Assembly (NCBI GenBank): GCA_017744355.1
Contig: JAGIBK010000004.1
Coordinates: 357,905-421,904 of the forward strand
Direction of reading: 5' to 3'
DNA length: 64,000 nt
From: a bacterium
GTDB lineage: Bacteria > Cyanobacteriota > Sericytochromatia > S15B-MN24 > UBA4093
Part shown: one piece after another, positions 33,140-43,464 of the stretch
Numbering within the stretch: position 1 is the stretch's first letter
Layout: the number at the start of each line of letters is the position of its first letter
Notes under the pieces: model-generated
Databases searched by the model: none
Seen by the model: the letters and a program-made list of their open reading frames with translations, nothing else
Told to the model about the DNA's origin: nothing
Position numbers and translations under genes: made by a program

Positions 33140-35878
33140 CTAGTAGTTGTAGATGAGCGATAGGCTGTTCAGCACCGCGTTGCCCGTCACGGTCGCCTTC
33201 CAGCGGATGTAACGCCTGGCGGGTACATTCGCGAACGTCCCGATCCACGGGCTCCAGGACACGCCATCCGGGCTGCTGGAGTACTGAAAGCTCAGCGTCC
33301 CGCCATTGAGGGTCTGGCTGGTATTGGGGCTCACATAGGTGGGCGCCAGGGTGCCGGTATCGTACGCCAGAGACTGGACCGTGCCCGAGGCGATCTGGTA
33401 GAGGGAAAGAGCCGTCGAGCTGTAGCGAGGCGTGCTCGCGCCCGTCGCCGTGGTCTCGGCCCCGGAGTTGGGATAGTTCACCCCGCCGAGCTTATCGTAC
33501 GAAAGGCGGACCCGACCAAAACCGCCGGCCGTATAGTTTGAGCCCCAAGTCGAGCTATTCCCGCTCCCGCCCGTGACCGTCACGGAGTTGGCCGCAAGCG
33601 ACATGGTCGAAGCGTTCAGGAAAATCGACCCGCCGCTCCCGCCGCCGCCGTAGGACACGCAGCTACCACCATTCGACGAGATCAGGCCGTTGTTGGTCAG
33701 GGTCGACGCGTTGATGAAGATGACTCCACCCCCATTTCCCCCACTACTGGTGCCGCTATTGTGCTCGGCGCCACCGCCTGCGCCCGGGAAGATCCGGCTG
33801 AGATCAGCGGTTCCACCCGCCGCACCACCGGTCGCATAACCACCGCTCCCCGAGACACCCTGTCCGGCCGTTCCGTAGCCCCCGCCAGCCCCGTTGTTGT
33901 TGCCGCCGCCGCCCCCGTTGCTCCCGATCCCGACGCCGCCGGGAACGCGCGAGCCATCGTTGGTAACCGTCCCGCCTTCGGCATAGCCACCGCCCCCTCG
34001 GCCATTATTGAGGCCCGAGCCACCGCCGTTGGTCGCGGAATTGCCGGCGCTCCCGTTCGGGACGCCCGCAGCCCCGTTGTACACCCCCCCCGTCGCTCCG
34101 AGGGAGTTCGCCTGGATGACGCCTCCGGGGTTCACGGTCAGGGTATCCGAGCGGAAGACGATGAAGCCTCCGCTCAGGCCCAGCGAGGAAACGCCCTGGG
34201 TCGTCAGGGTTCCGTTCACCGTGACCGTGCCGTAATGGGGGACCTTCTGACAGAGGGACTGCCCCTGGTTGTAGGTATGGGCCAGGGCATTGGTCATCGT
34301 CAGCACGCTGCCGTTGATCGACTTGATCGTATTGAACTCCCAGTAACCGGCCCCCGTGCCGAAGAGCTGGATGAGGAAGACCTCCTGCCCGGGCTGGAAG
34401 CCCTGGCTGTTACCCACGATGACGTTCTGCGCGCCCACGTTGCCGTCGGAGGCCAGGATGCTGCGGGGCGGGGCGAACGTCGTGGTACCCGCAGGAACCG
34501 TGAGGTCGCCGTCGTAGAGGATGCGGGGGCCGCCGGACCAGACGACATTCAGGCTGTTGTCGGAATCCCACAGGTTGTTGTCGAGGAAATTCTCGGTCAC
34601 GCTCGTCGAGGCCGTGAAGGTCCCGAAGGGCTGGCTCAGGAGGCCCTGCCGGGTGCCCAGAAGGACCGGACCCGAGACACGGCCTGCCAGCGTGGGGCCA
34701 GGCACCTGGGCAACGGCTTGGGTCGTGGACCAGGACGAGAGGAAAGGCGCACTGATCTGGTTGAAGCGGACCAGGCTGGCAGTGCCGAAGGCGTCGAAAT
34801 CGGTGCCCGTGACCGTGACCGGAGTGGTGGTGTCACCCGTCGTCCGCGACAGCCCGGTGATGACGGGGGAACTCCCCGCGCCACCGCCAGATCCCCCGGT
34901 TCCGCCCCCGGAGCCCGACACCGCGAAGGTCGGGCTCTCGGGGCTCGTGCCCAGGGAGGTCGTCACCTTCAGGACCCCGCTGCTCGGCGCGGCCGCCGGC
35001 ACGTAAACCCCCAGCGACGTCGGCGAGGCGAAGAAGATGGAGGCCGTCGCCGTGCCGAACAGCACCGTGTTGGCGCTCGCGATGGGCGAGAACCCGCGTC
35101 CCTGCAACAGCATGGCCCCGTTGGCAGCGACGGTCGAGGGCTGCAGGGCGGTCACGCTGGGCACGATGGCCGGGACGCTGCCCACCGGGTCGAAGTCGTT
35201 GGTCAGGCACGCCGCGATCGAGGCCGCGAGCGTTGCGATCTCGCTGTCCGGGTGTCCCGTCAGCGCAGGGCTGGCGTTGATCGTCGTCCCGGACACCTTG
35301 CCGATGGTGCCACCGGGCGGAACGTTCACCGGATCGAGGCTGCTCTCGATGGCCACGGCGGTCGTCTGCGAGTTGATGGCGATCGTGGTGCCCGAGATGC
35401 TCGTCCAGGCGCTGCCCGTCCACTTGAGGATCGTGCGGAAGCGCGCCACGGTGTTGCCGGCCGCGTGATTGTTGAGACCACGGCTCGCCTCGAGCAGGAA
35501 GTAAGAGTTGGCGCTGGGGGTGAAGCCGTTGAGCGACAGCACGAACGTGCCGTCGGTGTTGGTCTTCCCGGTGACGACCGTGAGGTTGTCCGCAAGTCCG
35601 ATCAGCGTCAGCGTGGCGTTGCTGGAAGCGTAGTCGGGCGCCGCCTGAACTCGCATGCCAGGAAATGAGACCGCGCCATGGATGGCCGTATTCGCTGCCT
35701 CGCCGGCCACCGTGACGGCATCCGAGAGACCGGGAAGGGGCCCGACCAGAGGATTGGGTGCCAGCTGGCACGCCGAAAGGACGGTGGCAAGCAGCACGAT
35801 GGACCACCGGCTGCCGCGTCGCAGGAGAGGCGACGGCCCATTGGGTTTTGCGCAGGGTTTCACGGTTGGTGCTCGCAT
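33140..35878 (-). CDS. Large modular surface lipoprotein with TIG repeats and a glycine-rich region
   Basis: The 912-residue protein has a basic N-terminus and lipobox (VLLATVLSAC). Residues about 35-225 hold the module shared with the protein at 31181. TIG domains follow (residues about 230-430), joined by a Gly/Ser linker. Residues about 590-790 are extremely Gly/Asn/Ser-rich with repeated GGGG runs, like a repetitive adhesin or glycine-rich shaft. The C-terminus resembles a carbohydrate-binding jelly roll (DGVSWSPWIGTFANVPARRYIRWKATVTG). It is the largest member of the four-gene lipoprotein operon. Its role is inferred to be adhesion or cell-surface structure. Confidence 0.72.
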   Translation of the reverse strand: MRAPTVKPCAKPNGPSPLLRRGSRWSIVLLATVLSACQLAPNPLVGPLPGLSDAVTVAGEAANTAIHGAVSFPGMRVQAAPDYASSNATLTLIGLADNLTVVTGKTNTDGTFVLSLNGFTPSANSYFLLEASRGLNNHAAGNTVARFRTILKWTGSAWTSISGTTIAINSQTTAVAIESSLDPVNVPPGGTIGKVSGTTINASPALTGHPDSEIATLAASIAACLTNDFDPVGSVPAIVPSVTALQPSTVAANGAMLLQGRGFSPIASANTVLFGTATASIFFASPTSLGVYVPAAAPSSGVLKVTTSLGTSPESPTFAVSGSGGGTGGSGGGAGSSPVITGLSRTTGDTTTPVTVTGTDFDAFGTASLVRFNQISAPFLSSWSTTQAVAQVPGPTLAGRVSGPVLLGTRQGLLSQPFGTFTASTSVTENFLDNNLWDSDNSLNVVWSGGPRILYDGDLTVPAGTTTFAPPRSILASDGNVGAQNVIVGNSQGFQPGQEVFLIQLFGTGAGYWEFNTIKSINGSVLTMTNALAHTYNQGQSLCQKVPHYGTVTVNGTLTTQGVSSLGLSGGFIVFRSDTLTVNPGGVIQANSLGATGGVYNGAAGVPNGSAGNSATNGGGSGLNNGRGGGGYAEGGTVTNDGSRVPGGVGIGSNGGGGGNNNGAGGGYGTAGQGVSGSGGYATGGAAGGTADLSRIFPGAGGGAEHNSGTSSGGNGGGVIFINASTLTNNGLISSNGGSCVSYGGGGSGGSIFLNASTMSLAANSVTVTGGSGNSSTWGSNYTAGGFGRVRLSYDKLGGVNYPNSGAETTATGASTPRYSSTALSLYQIASGTVQSLAYDTGTLAPTYVSPNTSQTLNGGTLSFQYSSSPDGVSWSPWIGTFANVPARRYIRWKATVTGNAVLNSLSLIYNY

Positions 35879-35881
35879 GCG

Positions 35882-36481
35882 TTACTCCACTATCAGGAAG
35901 ACATCACCGACGGTCGTGACATGGATGAGGGCCTCGTCGAAGAATCCTCCGGCCTCCGCCCGGATCGTGACCTGTCCGGGGGTGGCCGTGCTGGGAACGG
36001 TCACGGTGCCGTCCGAGGCCACCGTCGCCCGGGCTGGGTTCGAGGAGGTCCAGGTCGCCGTGTGCCCGAGCGTGGCGTCGGAAAACGTGACGTCGACCGA
36101 CAATCGCAGGGTCGACACGTAACCGGGCGCGTTCGTGCCGAAGGGGGACTGGGCGTTCAGCGTCGCCTCACGCGGCGTCACCACGAGGCGCTGGACGGTC
36201 GGCGGCGCGGGGGTCGGGCTAAGCGTCGGAGAGGGAGAAGGTGTCGGCGACTCCGTGGATGACGGGGCTGGAGTTGGCGTGGTCGTCGGCAGTGGCGTCG
36301 GGGTAGGCGTGGGCATCAGGGGAGAGGGCGACGCCGGAGAGCCCGACGAGCGAGGAGTCGGAGTACCAGGCAAGGCTCCGACACCACTCAGCTCCTCGGG
36401 CTCGGCGCATGCAGCCAGTAGCCATGCGCCAATCAAAACCAGCAGATAATGAGACCCAGAAAATCCAAATCGGAACCCCAT
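35882..36481 (-). CDS. Lipoprotein with P/T/S-rich linker and Ig-like domain, first gene of the surface operon
   Basis: The 199-residue protein has a lipoprotein signal (VLIGAWLLAAC). A linker of about 55 residues is built almost wholly of Pro, Thr and Ser and could span the cell wall or be glycosylated. A C-terminal Big-type Ig-like domain follows (VTFSDATLGHTATWTSSNPARATVASDGTVTVPSTATPG). GGAGAGGGTG precedes the ATG at 36481. The next gene begins 3 nt after the stop. Confidence 0.75.
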   Translation of the reverse strand: MGFRFGFSGSHYLLVLIGAWLLAACAEPEELSGVGALPGTPTPRSSGSPASPSPLMPTPTPTPLPTTTPTPAPSSTESPTPSPSPTLSPTPAPPTVQRLVVTPREATLNAQSPFGTNAPGYVSTLRLSVDVTFSDATLGHTATWTSSNPARATVASDGTVTVPSTATPGQVTIRAEAGGFFDEALIHVTTVGDVFLIVE

Positions 36482-36545
36482 CACCCTCTCCAACCATCGC
36501 TTGGTATGGCATTCCCTGCTTGCCAAAGAAGCTACGTAGGCAAAT

Positions 36546-36581
36546 GGCTCACACTTCCCCTTCGGTGGGGAAGTGTGAGCC
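36546..36581 (-). terminator. Long hairpin between merR and the lipoprotein operon
   Basis: A 15-bp perfect stem (36546-36560 with 36567-36581) with a 6-nt loop lies downstream of merR and upstream of the lipoprotein operon, both on the minus strand. It is followed by ATTTG rather than a long T-run. It probably limits read-through from merR, or it may be a leader structure. Confidence 0.55.
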
Positions 36582-36642
36582 GAAAGAAGGGAGAGTTACC
36601 GCCGGGCGACAGCGCTCTTAGCCGCCGACCGATGAGCCGGCC

Positions 36643-37098
36643 CTACTTGTGGAAGAGGGTCGTAAGCTCCACGACCGGGGCTTGGAACTGACCGGCCGCC
36701 ACCCCCGCGATGTGCTTGCAGGGGGTGTTCGGCGCGCGTTCGGTCCGGTCGACCTGCTCCTTGTAGGCGCGCAGGCTGTCGCGAAAGGCGACCAGCTCCG
36801 CGATGCGCCGGTCCAAATCCGCGAGGCGCGCGTCGAGCAGGTTGCTCACATGGTTGCAGGGTGCCTCGCCCGCTCCCCACGCCGTCACGATGTCCTTGAC
36901 GTCCTGCAGCGAGAGGCCCAGGGCCTTGGCCCCCAGGATGAAGCGCATGCGCTCCGCGTCGTCCTCGGCGTAGAGGCGATAGCCCGACTCGGATCGCCTG
37001 GGCTCCGAGAGCAGGCCCAGCGACTCGTAGTAACGGATGGTCTTGGGGTTCACCCCCACTCGCTTGGCGAGATCTCCGATGAACAAGCCCTGTTCCAC
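36643..37098 (-). CDS. MerR-family heavy-metal-responsive regulator
   Basis: The 151-residue protein has the MerR winged-helix start (LFIGDLAKRVGVNPKTIRYYESLGLL, then ESGYRLYAEDDAERM), the long dimer helix, and a metal-binding C-terminal region with EAPCNHV and TPCKHIAG. The cysteine-histidine arrangement resembles thiol-metal sensors of the CueR/CadR/ZntR group. Start is GTG at 37098, preceded by GGGAGGG. It is divergent from copA, whose promoter has the over-long 20-bp spacer these activators need. Cu(I) is the likely inducer. Confidence 0.9.
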   Translation of the reverse strand: MEQGLFIGDLAKRVGVNPKTIRYYESLGLLSEPRRSESGYRLYAEDDAERMRFILGAKALGLSLQDVKDIVTAWGAGEAPCNHVSNLLDARLADLDRRIAELVAFRDSLRAYKEQVDRTERAPNTPCKHIAGVAAGQFQAPVVELTTLFHK

Positions 37099-37147
37099 GC
37101 TTTTCCCTCCCCGAGCGGAATGATTGCATGAGACGGCGCAGCGCCCC

Positions 37148-37179
37148 TTGACCTTCCAGTTCACTGGAAACTGTACAGT
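37148..37179 (+). promoter_or_regulatory. MerR-type promoter-operator of copA
   Basis: TTGACC (37148-37153) and TACAGT (37174-37179) have a 20-bp spacer. The inner dyad CTTCCAGT...ACTGGAA spans it. The -35 and left half-site (TTGACCTTCC) are identical to the copZ promoter at 14.5 kb, so one MerR protein probably controls both. Confidence 0.82.
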
Positions 37180-37220
37180 GGGATCACGTTCCCTGCAAGC
37201 CGCCGCGAAAGGAGCCCGCC

Positions 37221-39668
37221 ATGCGGAACCTCGAAAGCACTCCCACCCTGCCGCAGCCCGGCGCGCACCTCTCGCTTGAAATCCAGGGGATGACCTGCGC
37301 CGCGTGCGCCGCACGCATCGAGCGCGCCCTGAAAAAGGTGGAAGGCGTCCAGGAGGCGTCGGTCAACTTCGCCACCGAGCAGGCGCAAGTCACCTTCGAC
37401 CCGAGCCGCGTGAAGCCCGAAGGGCTCGCCAAGGCCGTCGAGGACGCGGGCTACCACGCGACGCTGCCCCAGGCCGTCACCCTCTCGCGCGCGGACTTCG
37501 GGATCCGGGGCATGACCTGCGCCTCGTGCGCCGGCCGGGTGGAGCGGGCCCTCAAGAAGATGCCCGGCGTCCAGGAGGCCACGGTCAACCTCGGTGACGA
37601 GCACGCCACCGTCACCTACGCCCCCGGCAGCGTGACCCCCGAAGCGCTCGAAGCCGCCGTCCAGGCTGCGGGCTACGAGGCGAGCTACATCCCTGCGGCC
37701 GCCCCGGCCGCTGCCCTCACTACGCACGAGGAGGCGAAAGCCGCCGACCTCAAGAAGCTGCAGCAGCGCCTCTTGATCGCAGGCGCCCTGACCCTGCCGG
37801 TCTTCCTCCTCTCGATGGTGCCGGTCCTCCAGTTCCCGGGCTTCCAGTACCTGCTCTTGGCCCTCACCACTCCCGTCCAGTTCTGGGCGGGCGGGCCGTT
37901 CATGCGTAACGCCTACAAGGCCGTCAAGCACGGCTCGGCCAACATGGACGTGCTGGTGAGCCTGGGCACCCTCGCCGCCTTCGGCTTCAGCCTCTACCAA
38001 ACCTTCTTCGTCCAGGACCACGGTCACGGCCACTACTACTACGAGACGGCAGCGGTGATCATCACCCTGATCCTCTTGGGCAAGTACCTGGAGGCCCGCG
38101 CCAAGGGCAGCGCCTCGGCGGCCATCAAGCGCCTGATGGGCCTCAAGCCCAAGACCGCGCGCCTCTTGGTGGGCGGCCTTGAGACCGACATCCCCGTCGA
38201 CCAGATCAAGGTGGGCGACCAGCTCCTGGTACGTCCCGGCGAGCGGGTGCCCGCCGACGGCGTGATTTCGCATGGTCACTCGAGCCTCGACGAGTCGATG
38301 CTGACGGGCGAGAGCCTGCCGGTGCAGAAGGGCGAAGGGGATCCCGTCATCGGGGCGACCCTCAACAAGACCGGCGCCTTCGTCATGACCGCCCGCCACG
38401 TGGGTGCCGACACGGCGCTCGCGCAGATCATCCGCCTGGTGCAGGAGGCTCAGGGCGGCAAGGCCCCGATCCAGCGCCTGGTGGACAAGGTCTCGGCCGT
38501 CTTCGTGCCCATCGTGGTGGGGATCGCACTGGCCACCTTCTTCGGCTGGTTCTTCGTGGGGGCGCCCGGCGACTGGGCCGCCGCTCTCACCGCTGCGGTG
38601 GCGGTGCTCGTCATCGCCTGCCCCTGCGCCATGGGCCTCGCCACCCCCATGGCCATCATGGTGGGGACCGGCAAGGGCGCCGAGCACGGCCTGCTCATCA
38701 AGGGCGGCGAAGTCCTGGAGCGCGCCCGCGACCTCACGACCGTCGTCTTCGACAAGACCGGGACCCTCACCGAGGGCAAGCCGGCGCTCACCGACGTGAT
38801 CCCCGCCCCCGGCCAGGATCCTGACGCGCTGGTGCGGCTCGCCGCGAGCGCCGAGCGAGGATCCGAGCACCCCCTGGGCGAGGCGATCGTCCGCGGCGCG
38901 CAGGAGCGAGGGCTCTCGCTCGCCGAGGTCAAGAGCTTCGAGGCGATCGCGGGCGGCGGCATCCAGGCCGTCGTCGAGGGTCACCCCATTCTGATCGGGA
39001 CCCGGCGCCTGCTCGAAACCCACGGCATGGCCCTCCACGCCCTCGTCTACGAAGCCGAGCGCCTGGAAGGGCTGGCCAGGACCGCCATGTACGTTGCGAT
39101 CGACGGCAAGGTGGCCGGGGTGCTCGCGGTGGCGGACGCCCTCAAGCCCCACGCCCGCGAGGCCGTCGAGGGCCTGAAGCGCCAGGGGCTCTCGGTCGTC
39201 ATGATCACGGGTGACAACCAGCGCACGGCAGAGGCGATCGCCAAGAGCGCCGGCATTGACCGGGTGCTCGCCGAGGTGCTGCCCCAGGACAAGGCCCGCG
39301 AGGTCAAGCGCCTCCAGGAGGCGGGCCAGACGGTCGCCATGGTCGGCGACGGCATCAACGACGCGCCGGCACTCGCCCAGGCGGACGTGGGCATTGCCCT
39401 CGGCACCGGCACCGACGTGGCCATGGAGGCCTCGGACCTGACCCTGGTCTCGGGAGACGTGCGCGGGGTGAGCTCGGCCATCGGGCTGAGCCGCACGACC
39501 CTCGCCAACATCCGGCAGAACCTCTTCTGGGCCTTCTTCTACAACGTGATCGGCATCCCGGTGGCGGCCATCGGCCTCTTGAACCCCATGTTCGCAGCCG
39601 GGGCCATGGCCTTCAGCTCGCTCTTCGTGGTGGGCAACGCCCTGCGGCTGCGGCGCTTCGGGCGCTAG
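37221..39668 (+). CDS. copA: Cu(+)-exporting P1B-type ATPase CopA
   Basis: The 815-residue inner-membrane pump has two N-terminal HMA domains (GMTCAAC with Cys26/Cys29, GMTCASC with Cys100/Cys103). The actuator motif TGES, the transmembrane CPC (residues 467-469), the phosphorylation site DKTGTLTEG (Asp511), the HP pair in SEHPLGEA and the hinge [10 protein letters not shown] follow. This set defines Cu(I)-exporting P1B-1 ATPases. CGAAAGGAG precedes the ATG. It is divergent from merR and converges with the P2-type ATPase gene (4-nt overlap of the 3' ends). Confidence 0.95.
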   Translation: MRNLESTPTLPQPGAHLSLEIQGMTCAACAARIERALKKVEGVQEASVNFATEQAQVTFDPSRVKPEGLAKAVEDAGYHATLPQAVTLSRADFGIRGMTCASCAGRVERALKKMPGVQEATVNLGDEHATVTYAPGSVTPEALEAAVQAAGYEASYIPAAAPAAALTTHEEAKAADLKKLQQRLLIAGALTLPVFLLSMVPVLQFPGFQYLLLALTTPVQFWAGGPFMRNAYKAVKHGSANMDVLVSLGTLAAFGFSLYQTFFVQDHGHGHYYYETAAVIITLILLGKYLEARAKGSASAAIKRLMGLKPKTARLLVGGLETDIPVDQIKVGDQLLVRPGERVPADGVISHGHSSLDESMLTGESLPVQKGEGDPVIGATLNKTGAFVMTARHVGADTALAQIIRLVQEAQGGKAPIQRLVDKVSAVFVPIVVGIALATFFGWFFVGAPGDWAAALTAAVAVLVIACPCAMGLATPMAIMVGTGKGAEHGLLIKGGEVLERARDLTTVVFDKTGTLTEGKPALTDVIPAPGQDPDALVRLAASAERGSEHPLGEAIVRGAQERGLSLAEVKSFEAIAGGGIQAVVEGHPILIGTRRLLETHGMALHALVYEAERLEGLARTAMYVAIDGKVAGVLAVADALKPHAREAVEGLKRQGLSVVMITGDNQRTAEAIAKSAGIDRVLAEVLPQDKAREVKRLQEAGQTVAMVGDGINDAPALAQADVGIALGTGTDVAMEASDLTLVSGDVRGVSSAIGLSRTTLANIRQNLFWAFFYNVIGIPVAAIGLLNPMFAAGAMAFSSLFVVGNALRLRRFGR

Positions 39669-42304
39669 CGCGCCCGGTCGGGCGGAAAGGCCCACTTGCT
39701 CACCTCGACGGCCACCGCCGTCGAGGTGGCCGCCACCAGGCCCCCCACCCAGTCGTCAGGCGCGAGCGGGGTCATCTGGAGCAGGTCGCGCAGGGGGGCC
39801 CAGCCGAGCGCGAGCAGTTGCAGGGCGATCGCCCCGCCCACGAAGGAGAGGAGCGGCCAGCGAAGGCCCCGGACCCACCCCACGAAGGGCTTGGGCGAGC
39901 GATCGGCGAAGGTGTGGAGCATCAGCGAGGTCGCAAGGGTCGCGAAGACCAGGGTCCGGCCGTGGGCGGCCCCGCCGTGCATCCAGCCCCACGCCCCCAT
40001 CGCGAGCGTGGCCGAGGCCATGACCACCCCGTGCCACAGGATGGAGCCCAGGCGCTCAGGCGGCAGCAGCAGGGCCTTGCGAGGCAATGGCGGCCGTGCC
40101 ATCACCCCGGCGCTCGCAGGCTCCATGGCGAGCCCCAGCGCCGGGAAGGAGTGAGTCAGGATGTTCAGGTACAGGATCTGGAGGGGCAAGAGGGGCAGCG
40201 GGTAGCCAGCGGCGGTCGTCAGGAGGACGGCCAGCATGGTGGTGATCGAGCAGGTCAGGAGGAAGTCGACGGCCTTCTGGATGTTCAGGAAAGCACCGCG
40301 CCCCTCCCGGACGCCTTCGAGGAGGGTCTCGATGCGCTCGTCCACGAGAATCGCGGTCGCCGCGTCCCGCGCCACGTCGGTACCCTGCCCCATGGCGACT
40401 CCCACCGCCGCCGCGCGCAGGGCGGGAGCGTCGTTGACCCCGTCCCCGGTCATGACCACCAGCTGGCCGCTGGCTTGCAGGGCCTGGACCAGGGCGTACT
40501 TGCCCTCGGGGGTCGCGCGGGCGTAGACCGTCGCGTCGGGCTCGGGCGCCTGGGCCCCGACCACCACCCGGGGCTCCTGGCCCGCGGCCATGTCGAGCTT
40601 GCGGGCGATCGCAAGGGCCGTCGCCGGCTGGTCCCCCGTGATCATCACCGTGCGGATCCCGGCCCGGTGCGCCTGGGCCAGGGCCTCGTCGACCCCGGGC
40701 CGGGCGGGATCGGCCATGCCGACGAGCCCTAGCCACTCCCAACCCTCTTCGAGCGGCTGCTCGCGCCAGTCCGATCCTCGGCGACCAGTGGCGACCCCGA
40801 AGACCCGCAGGGCCCGATCGGCCATCGCCCGGTTCGCCTGGAGCCACGCCTTGCGGTCCGCCTCGTCGAGCGCGCGGCTCCCCGTCTCGGTCCGGATGGT
40901 GAGGCATCGCGAAAGCACCTGCTCGGGGGCCCCCTTCACGAAGAGGGCGATCCCGCCGTCCTCGGGGTAAACCACGAGCATCCATGGGTGGTCCCGGCCG
41001 GCCGGAATCGTCGCGAGGCGCTTGGCTTCCGCTCGGTCGTCCCGAAGCCCGGTCTTGGCGGCCGCCACCAATAGCGCCCCCTCGCTCGGGTCCCCGTGGA
41101 TGTGCCAGCCGCCGTCGTGGGCTTCGAGGGTCGCATCGTTGCAGCGCTGGACCGCACGCAGCAGGTCCTGGAGCCGAGGCGTGAGGGGGGCGGACGCGCC
41201 GCTCTCCACGAAGGAACCCCGAGGCTCCCAGCCCTCGCCGATGACGCCGAGGACGTGGCCATCGAGGCGGATTTCCTGCACGGTCATGGCGTTGGCCGTG
41301 AGCGTCCCGGTCTTGTCGAGGCAGAGGGTGGTGACGCTGCCGAGGGCTTCGAGGGCCCCGATCTGGCGCAGGCGCAGGCCCTTCTTGGCCAGCCGCCCCG
41401 CCCCCGCAGCCAAGGCCAGGGTCGCCACCGTCGGCAGGCCTTCGGGGATGGCAGCGATCGCAAGGACCACGGAAGTTTCGAGCAGGGGCCAGAAGGGCTG
41501 CTGCTGCCAGAGGCCGAGCAGGACGATCACTCCAGCCACCGCCGCCACCGTCCAGACCAGGTAGCGCCCCAGGGCCTCAAGGCGCGCGGTGAGGGGAATG
41601 GCAGGCCGCTCGGTTTCGCTCAAGAGGCGGCCGATCTTGCCAACCTCCGAACGTGGGCCGGTGGCCGTGATCAAGAGGGTGGCGCTACCGATCGTGACCA
41701 GGGTCCCGGCGAACGCCTCGTTACGACGACTCGAGAGGGGCAAGGCCTCGCCCGGCAGCGGTTCGGAATGCTTGGTGACGGGCGCCGACTCGCCGGTCAG
41801 CAGCGACTCGTCGACCGAGAAGGCGCCCGCGAGGATCCGGCCGTCGGCGGGGATGCGATCGCCTGCTTCGAGCAGGACCACGTCCCCGGGCACCAGGACC
41901 TCGCTGTCGAGCTCAAGGACGTTGCCCCCGCGGCGCACCCGCGCCTTCGGGGCGGTGAGGCCCTGGATCGAGGCGATCTCCCGCTCGGCTTGGTAGTCCA
42001 TGACGAAGCCGACCACCGCGTTGAGCAGCACGGCCGCCAGGAGCGCGAGCGCGTCGCCGCGCTCGCCCAGGAGCCACGAGATCACCGCCGCCGCCAAGAG
42101 CAGCAAGACGATGAAGTTCACGACCTGGCGCAGGGCCAAGGCGAGCAGCGAGGGCGGTTCCAGGCGAGGCAGGGCGTTGGGACCGAAGCGGCTCAGACGA
42201 GCTGCGGCCTCGGCCGGGTCCAGGCCGCACTCCGGCTTAACGTCGAGAAGGCGGGCCGCCTCTTCGGGGCGCAGGGGGTGCCAAGGCTGGGCGGTGGGCT
42301 CCAT
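39665..42304 (-). CDS. P2-type cation-transporting ATPase (Ca2+-ATPase-like)
   Basis: The 879-residue membrane protein has the P2A pattern: N-terminal cation-ATPase domain ([19 protein letters not shown]), LTGES, helix-4 ion motif [28 protein letters not shown], and [17 protein letters not shown]. The helix-4 PEGLP and the absence of a CPC motif point to Ca2+ (or Mn2+) rather than copper. The ion is inferred. It lies convergent to copA. Confidence 0.9.
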   Translation of the reverse strand: MEPTAQPWHPLRPEEAARLLDVKPECGLDPAEAAARLSRFGPNALPRLEPPSLLALALRQVVNFIVLLLLAAAVISWLLGERGDALALLAAVLLNAVVGFVMDYQAEREIASIQGLTAPKARVRRGGNVLELDSEVLVPGDVVLLEAGDRIPADGRILAGAFSVDESLLTGESAPVTKHSEPLPGEALPLSSRRNEAFAGTLVTIGSATLLITATGPRSEVGKIGRLLSETERPAIPLTARLEALGRYLVWTVAAVAGVIVLLGLWQQQPFWPLLETSVVLAIAAIPEGLPTVATLALAAGAGRLAKKGLRLRQIGALEALGSVTTLCLDKTGTLTANAMTVQEIRLDGHVLGVIGEGWEPRGSFVESGASAPLTPRLQDLLRAVQRCNDATLEAHDGGWHIHGDPSEGALLVAAAKTGLRDDRAEAKRLATIPAGRDHPWMLVVYPEDGGIALFVKGAPEQVLSRCLTIRTETGSRALDEADRKAWLQANRAMADRALRVFGVATGRRGSDWREQPLEEGWEWLGLVGMADPARPGVDEALAQAHRAGIRTVMITGDQPATALAIARKLDMAAGQEPRVVVGAQAPEPDATVYARATPEGKYALVQALQASGQLVVMTGDGVNDAPALRAAAVGVAMGQGTDVARDAATAILVDERIETLLEGVREGRGAFLNIQKAVDFLLTCSITTMLAVLLTTAAGYPLPLLPLQILYLNILTHSFPALGLAMEPASAGVMARPPLPRKALLLPPERLGSILWHGVVMASATLAMGAWGWMHGGAAHGRTLVFATLATSLMLHTFADRSPKPFVGWVRGLRWPLLSFVGGAIALQLLALGWAPLRDLLQMTPLAPDDWVGGLVAATSTAVAVEVSKWAFPPDRAR

Positions 42305-42353
42305 GCCGGCCTCCTTTCACCTCGCAGGGCCGGCTCCATTATCCCGCGGGCGA

Positions 42354-42833
42354 CTAGCCCTGACGACGGGCGAGCACCCCAAGGGCCCCGAGCATCCCCA
42401 GGCCGCTCACGCTGAGGGGCGCAAGCGGGGGCAGGTGCTCTTCTTCGCCCTCTTCGGCGTCCTTCTTCGGTGCATCGGCCTCCGAAGCGTGCGCGATCGT
42501 CTGCGCCTCGGCCCAGCGCGCGAGGCGGGTCAAAGCGGCGTGCTCCTCTTCTTCCTCGCCGTGAGTGAGGTGGAAGTAGACCCCCAGCAGGCCGGTGAAG
42601 GCGACGGCCAAAAGGCCCGCCGCCAGGATGGCCCGCAGCTTCCCTTGGGCCTTGAGCCCCAAGAGGGCGAACAGTGCCCCAGCCGTGCAGCCGGCAAGGG
42701 CGATCAGCTGCTTGCCTTCGGTGTGGCGCATCAGCAAGAGCTCGATGACCACCATCGCGAAGCCGGCGACGACGCCGACGATCACCACTTCACGCAGATG
42801 GAGGCCCAGCCATTTCGACAATTTCTCGGTCAT
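42354..42833 (-). CDS. Hypothetical membrane protein with acidic/His segment
   Basis: The 159-residue protein has three predicted helices in residues about 12-85 (VVIVGVVAGFAMVVIELLLM and following). A soluble region follows with acidic and histidine residues (HLTHGEEEEEHAAL, DAPKKDAEEGEEEHLPP), then a short C-terminal hydrophobic stretch ending in ARRQG that looks like a sorting anchor (LSVSGLGMLGALGVLARRQG). I know no family. AAGGAG supports the start. Metal binding is possible from composition only. Confidence 0.65.
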   Translation of the reverse strand: MTEKLSKWLGLHLREVVIVGVVAGFAMVVIELLLMRHTEGKQLIALAGCTAGALFALLGLKAQGKLRAILAAGLLAVAFTGLLGVYFHLTHGEEEEEHAALTRLARWAEAQTIAHASEADAPKKDAEEGEEEHLPPLAPLSVSGLGMLGALGVLARRQG

Positions 42834-42966
42834 GATCCTGACTCCTTCGAAGGGGGATGATGCATCGAGGATAGGGCGCGCGCGTGAAAAAACTGCGAAA
42901 ATGGAACCAAGGCAGCGCCGCCTCCGTCCAGACCATGAGCGGCCCGCGTCGAAAAGGAGCGCCCCG

Positions 42967-43461
42967 ATGAGAATGGCTGTCCCCCTCTTGCTCAGTTGCC
43001 TGCTCGGAACCAGCGTCCTGGCGGGCTGTTCGGGCGTCCCCGACTTCATCGCCGAGCGGCAGGCGATCGCCAAGGCCGAGTTCTCGTTCGACCGCGTCGA
43101 GCTGCAGCACATGGACATCCCGGTCATCACGCCGAACGCCAAGGCCGATCTACGGGTGATCCTCAAGGTCAAGAACCCCAACGCCGTGACCGCGCGCCTG
43201 GATCGCCTCGACTACGAGGTCTTCATGGAGGGGCACTCGGTCGGGACGGGGGCCATGACCGAGGATTTCTCGGTCGAGCCCGGCGGCACCAAGGAGCTGT
43301 CCTTGCCGGTGGCCGTGCCCTACGCGAACCTGCCCCAGCCGGCCCTCCAGGCCCTTTTGGCGCGCCGGGCGCAGTTCAGGCTCAAGGGCATCTCCCACGT
43401 CTCGACGCCCCTCGGGCGCATCGACTACCCCTTCGAGGTCGAGCACACCGCCACGTTCTAG
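42967..43461 (+). CDS. LEA14/WHy-domain lipoprotein
   Basis: The 164-residue protein has a lipoprotein signal (LLLSCLLGTSVLAGC). A single water-stress/hypersensitive-response domain follows: FDRVELQHMDIPVITPNAKADLRVILKVKNPNAVTARLDRLDYEVFMEG. Bacterial members are envelope proteins linked to desiccation or stress. AAAAGGAG precedes the start. It converges with the MarR gene, the two stops being 3 nt apart. Confidence 0.85.
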   Translation: MRMAVPLLLSCLLGTSVLAGCSGVPDFIAERQAIAKAEFSFDRVELQHMDIPVITPNAKADLRVILKVKNPNAVTARLDRLDYEVFMEGHSVGTGAMTEDFSVEPGGTKELSLPVAVPYANLPQPALQALLARRAQFRLKGISHVSTPLGRIDYPFEVEHTATF

Positions 43462-43464
43462 CGG

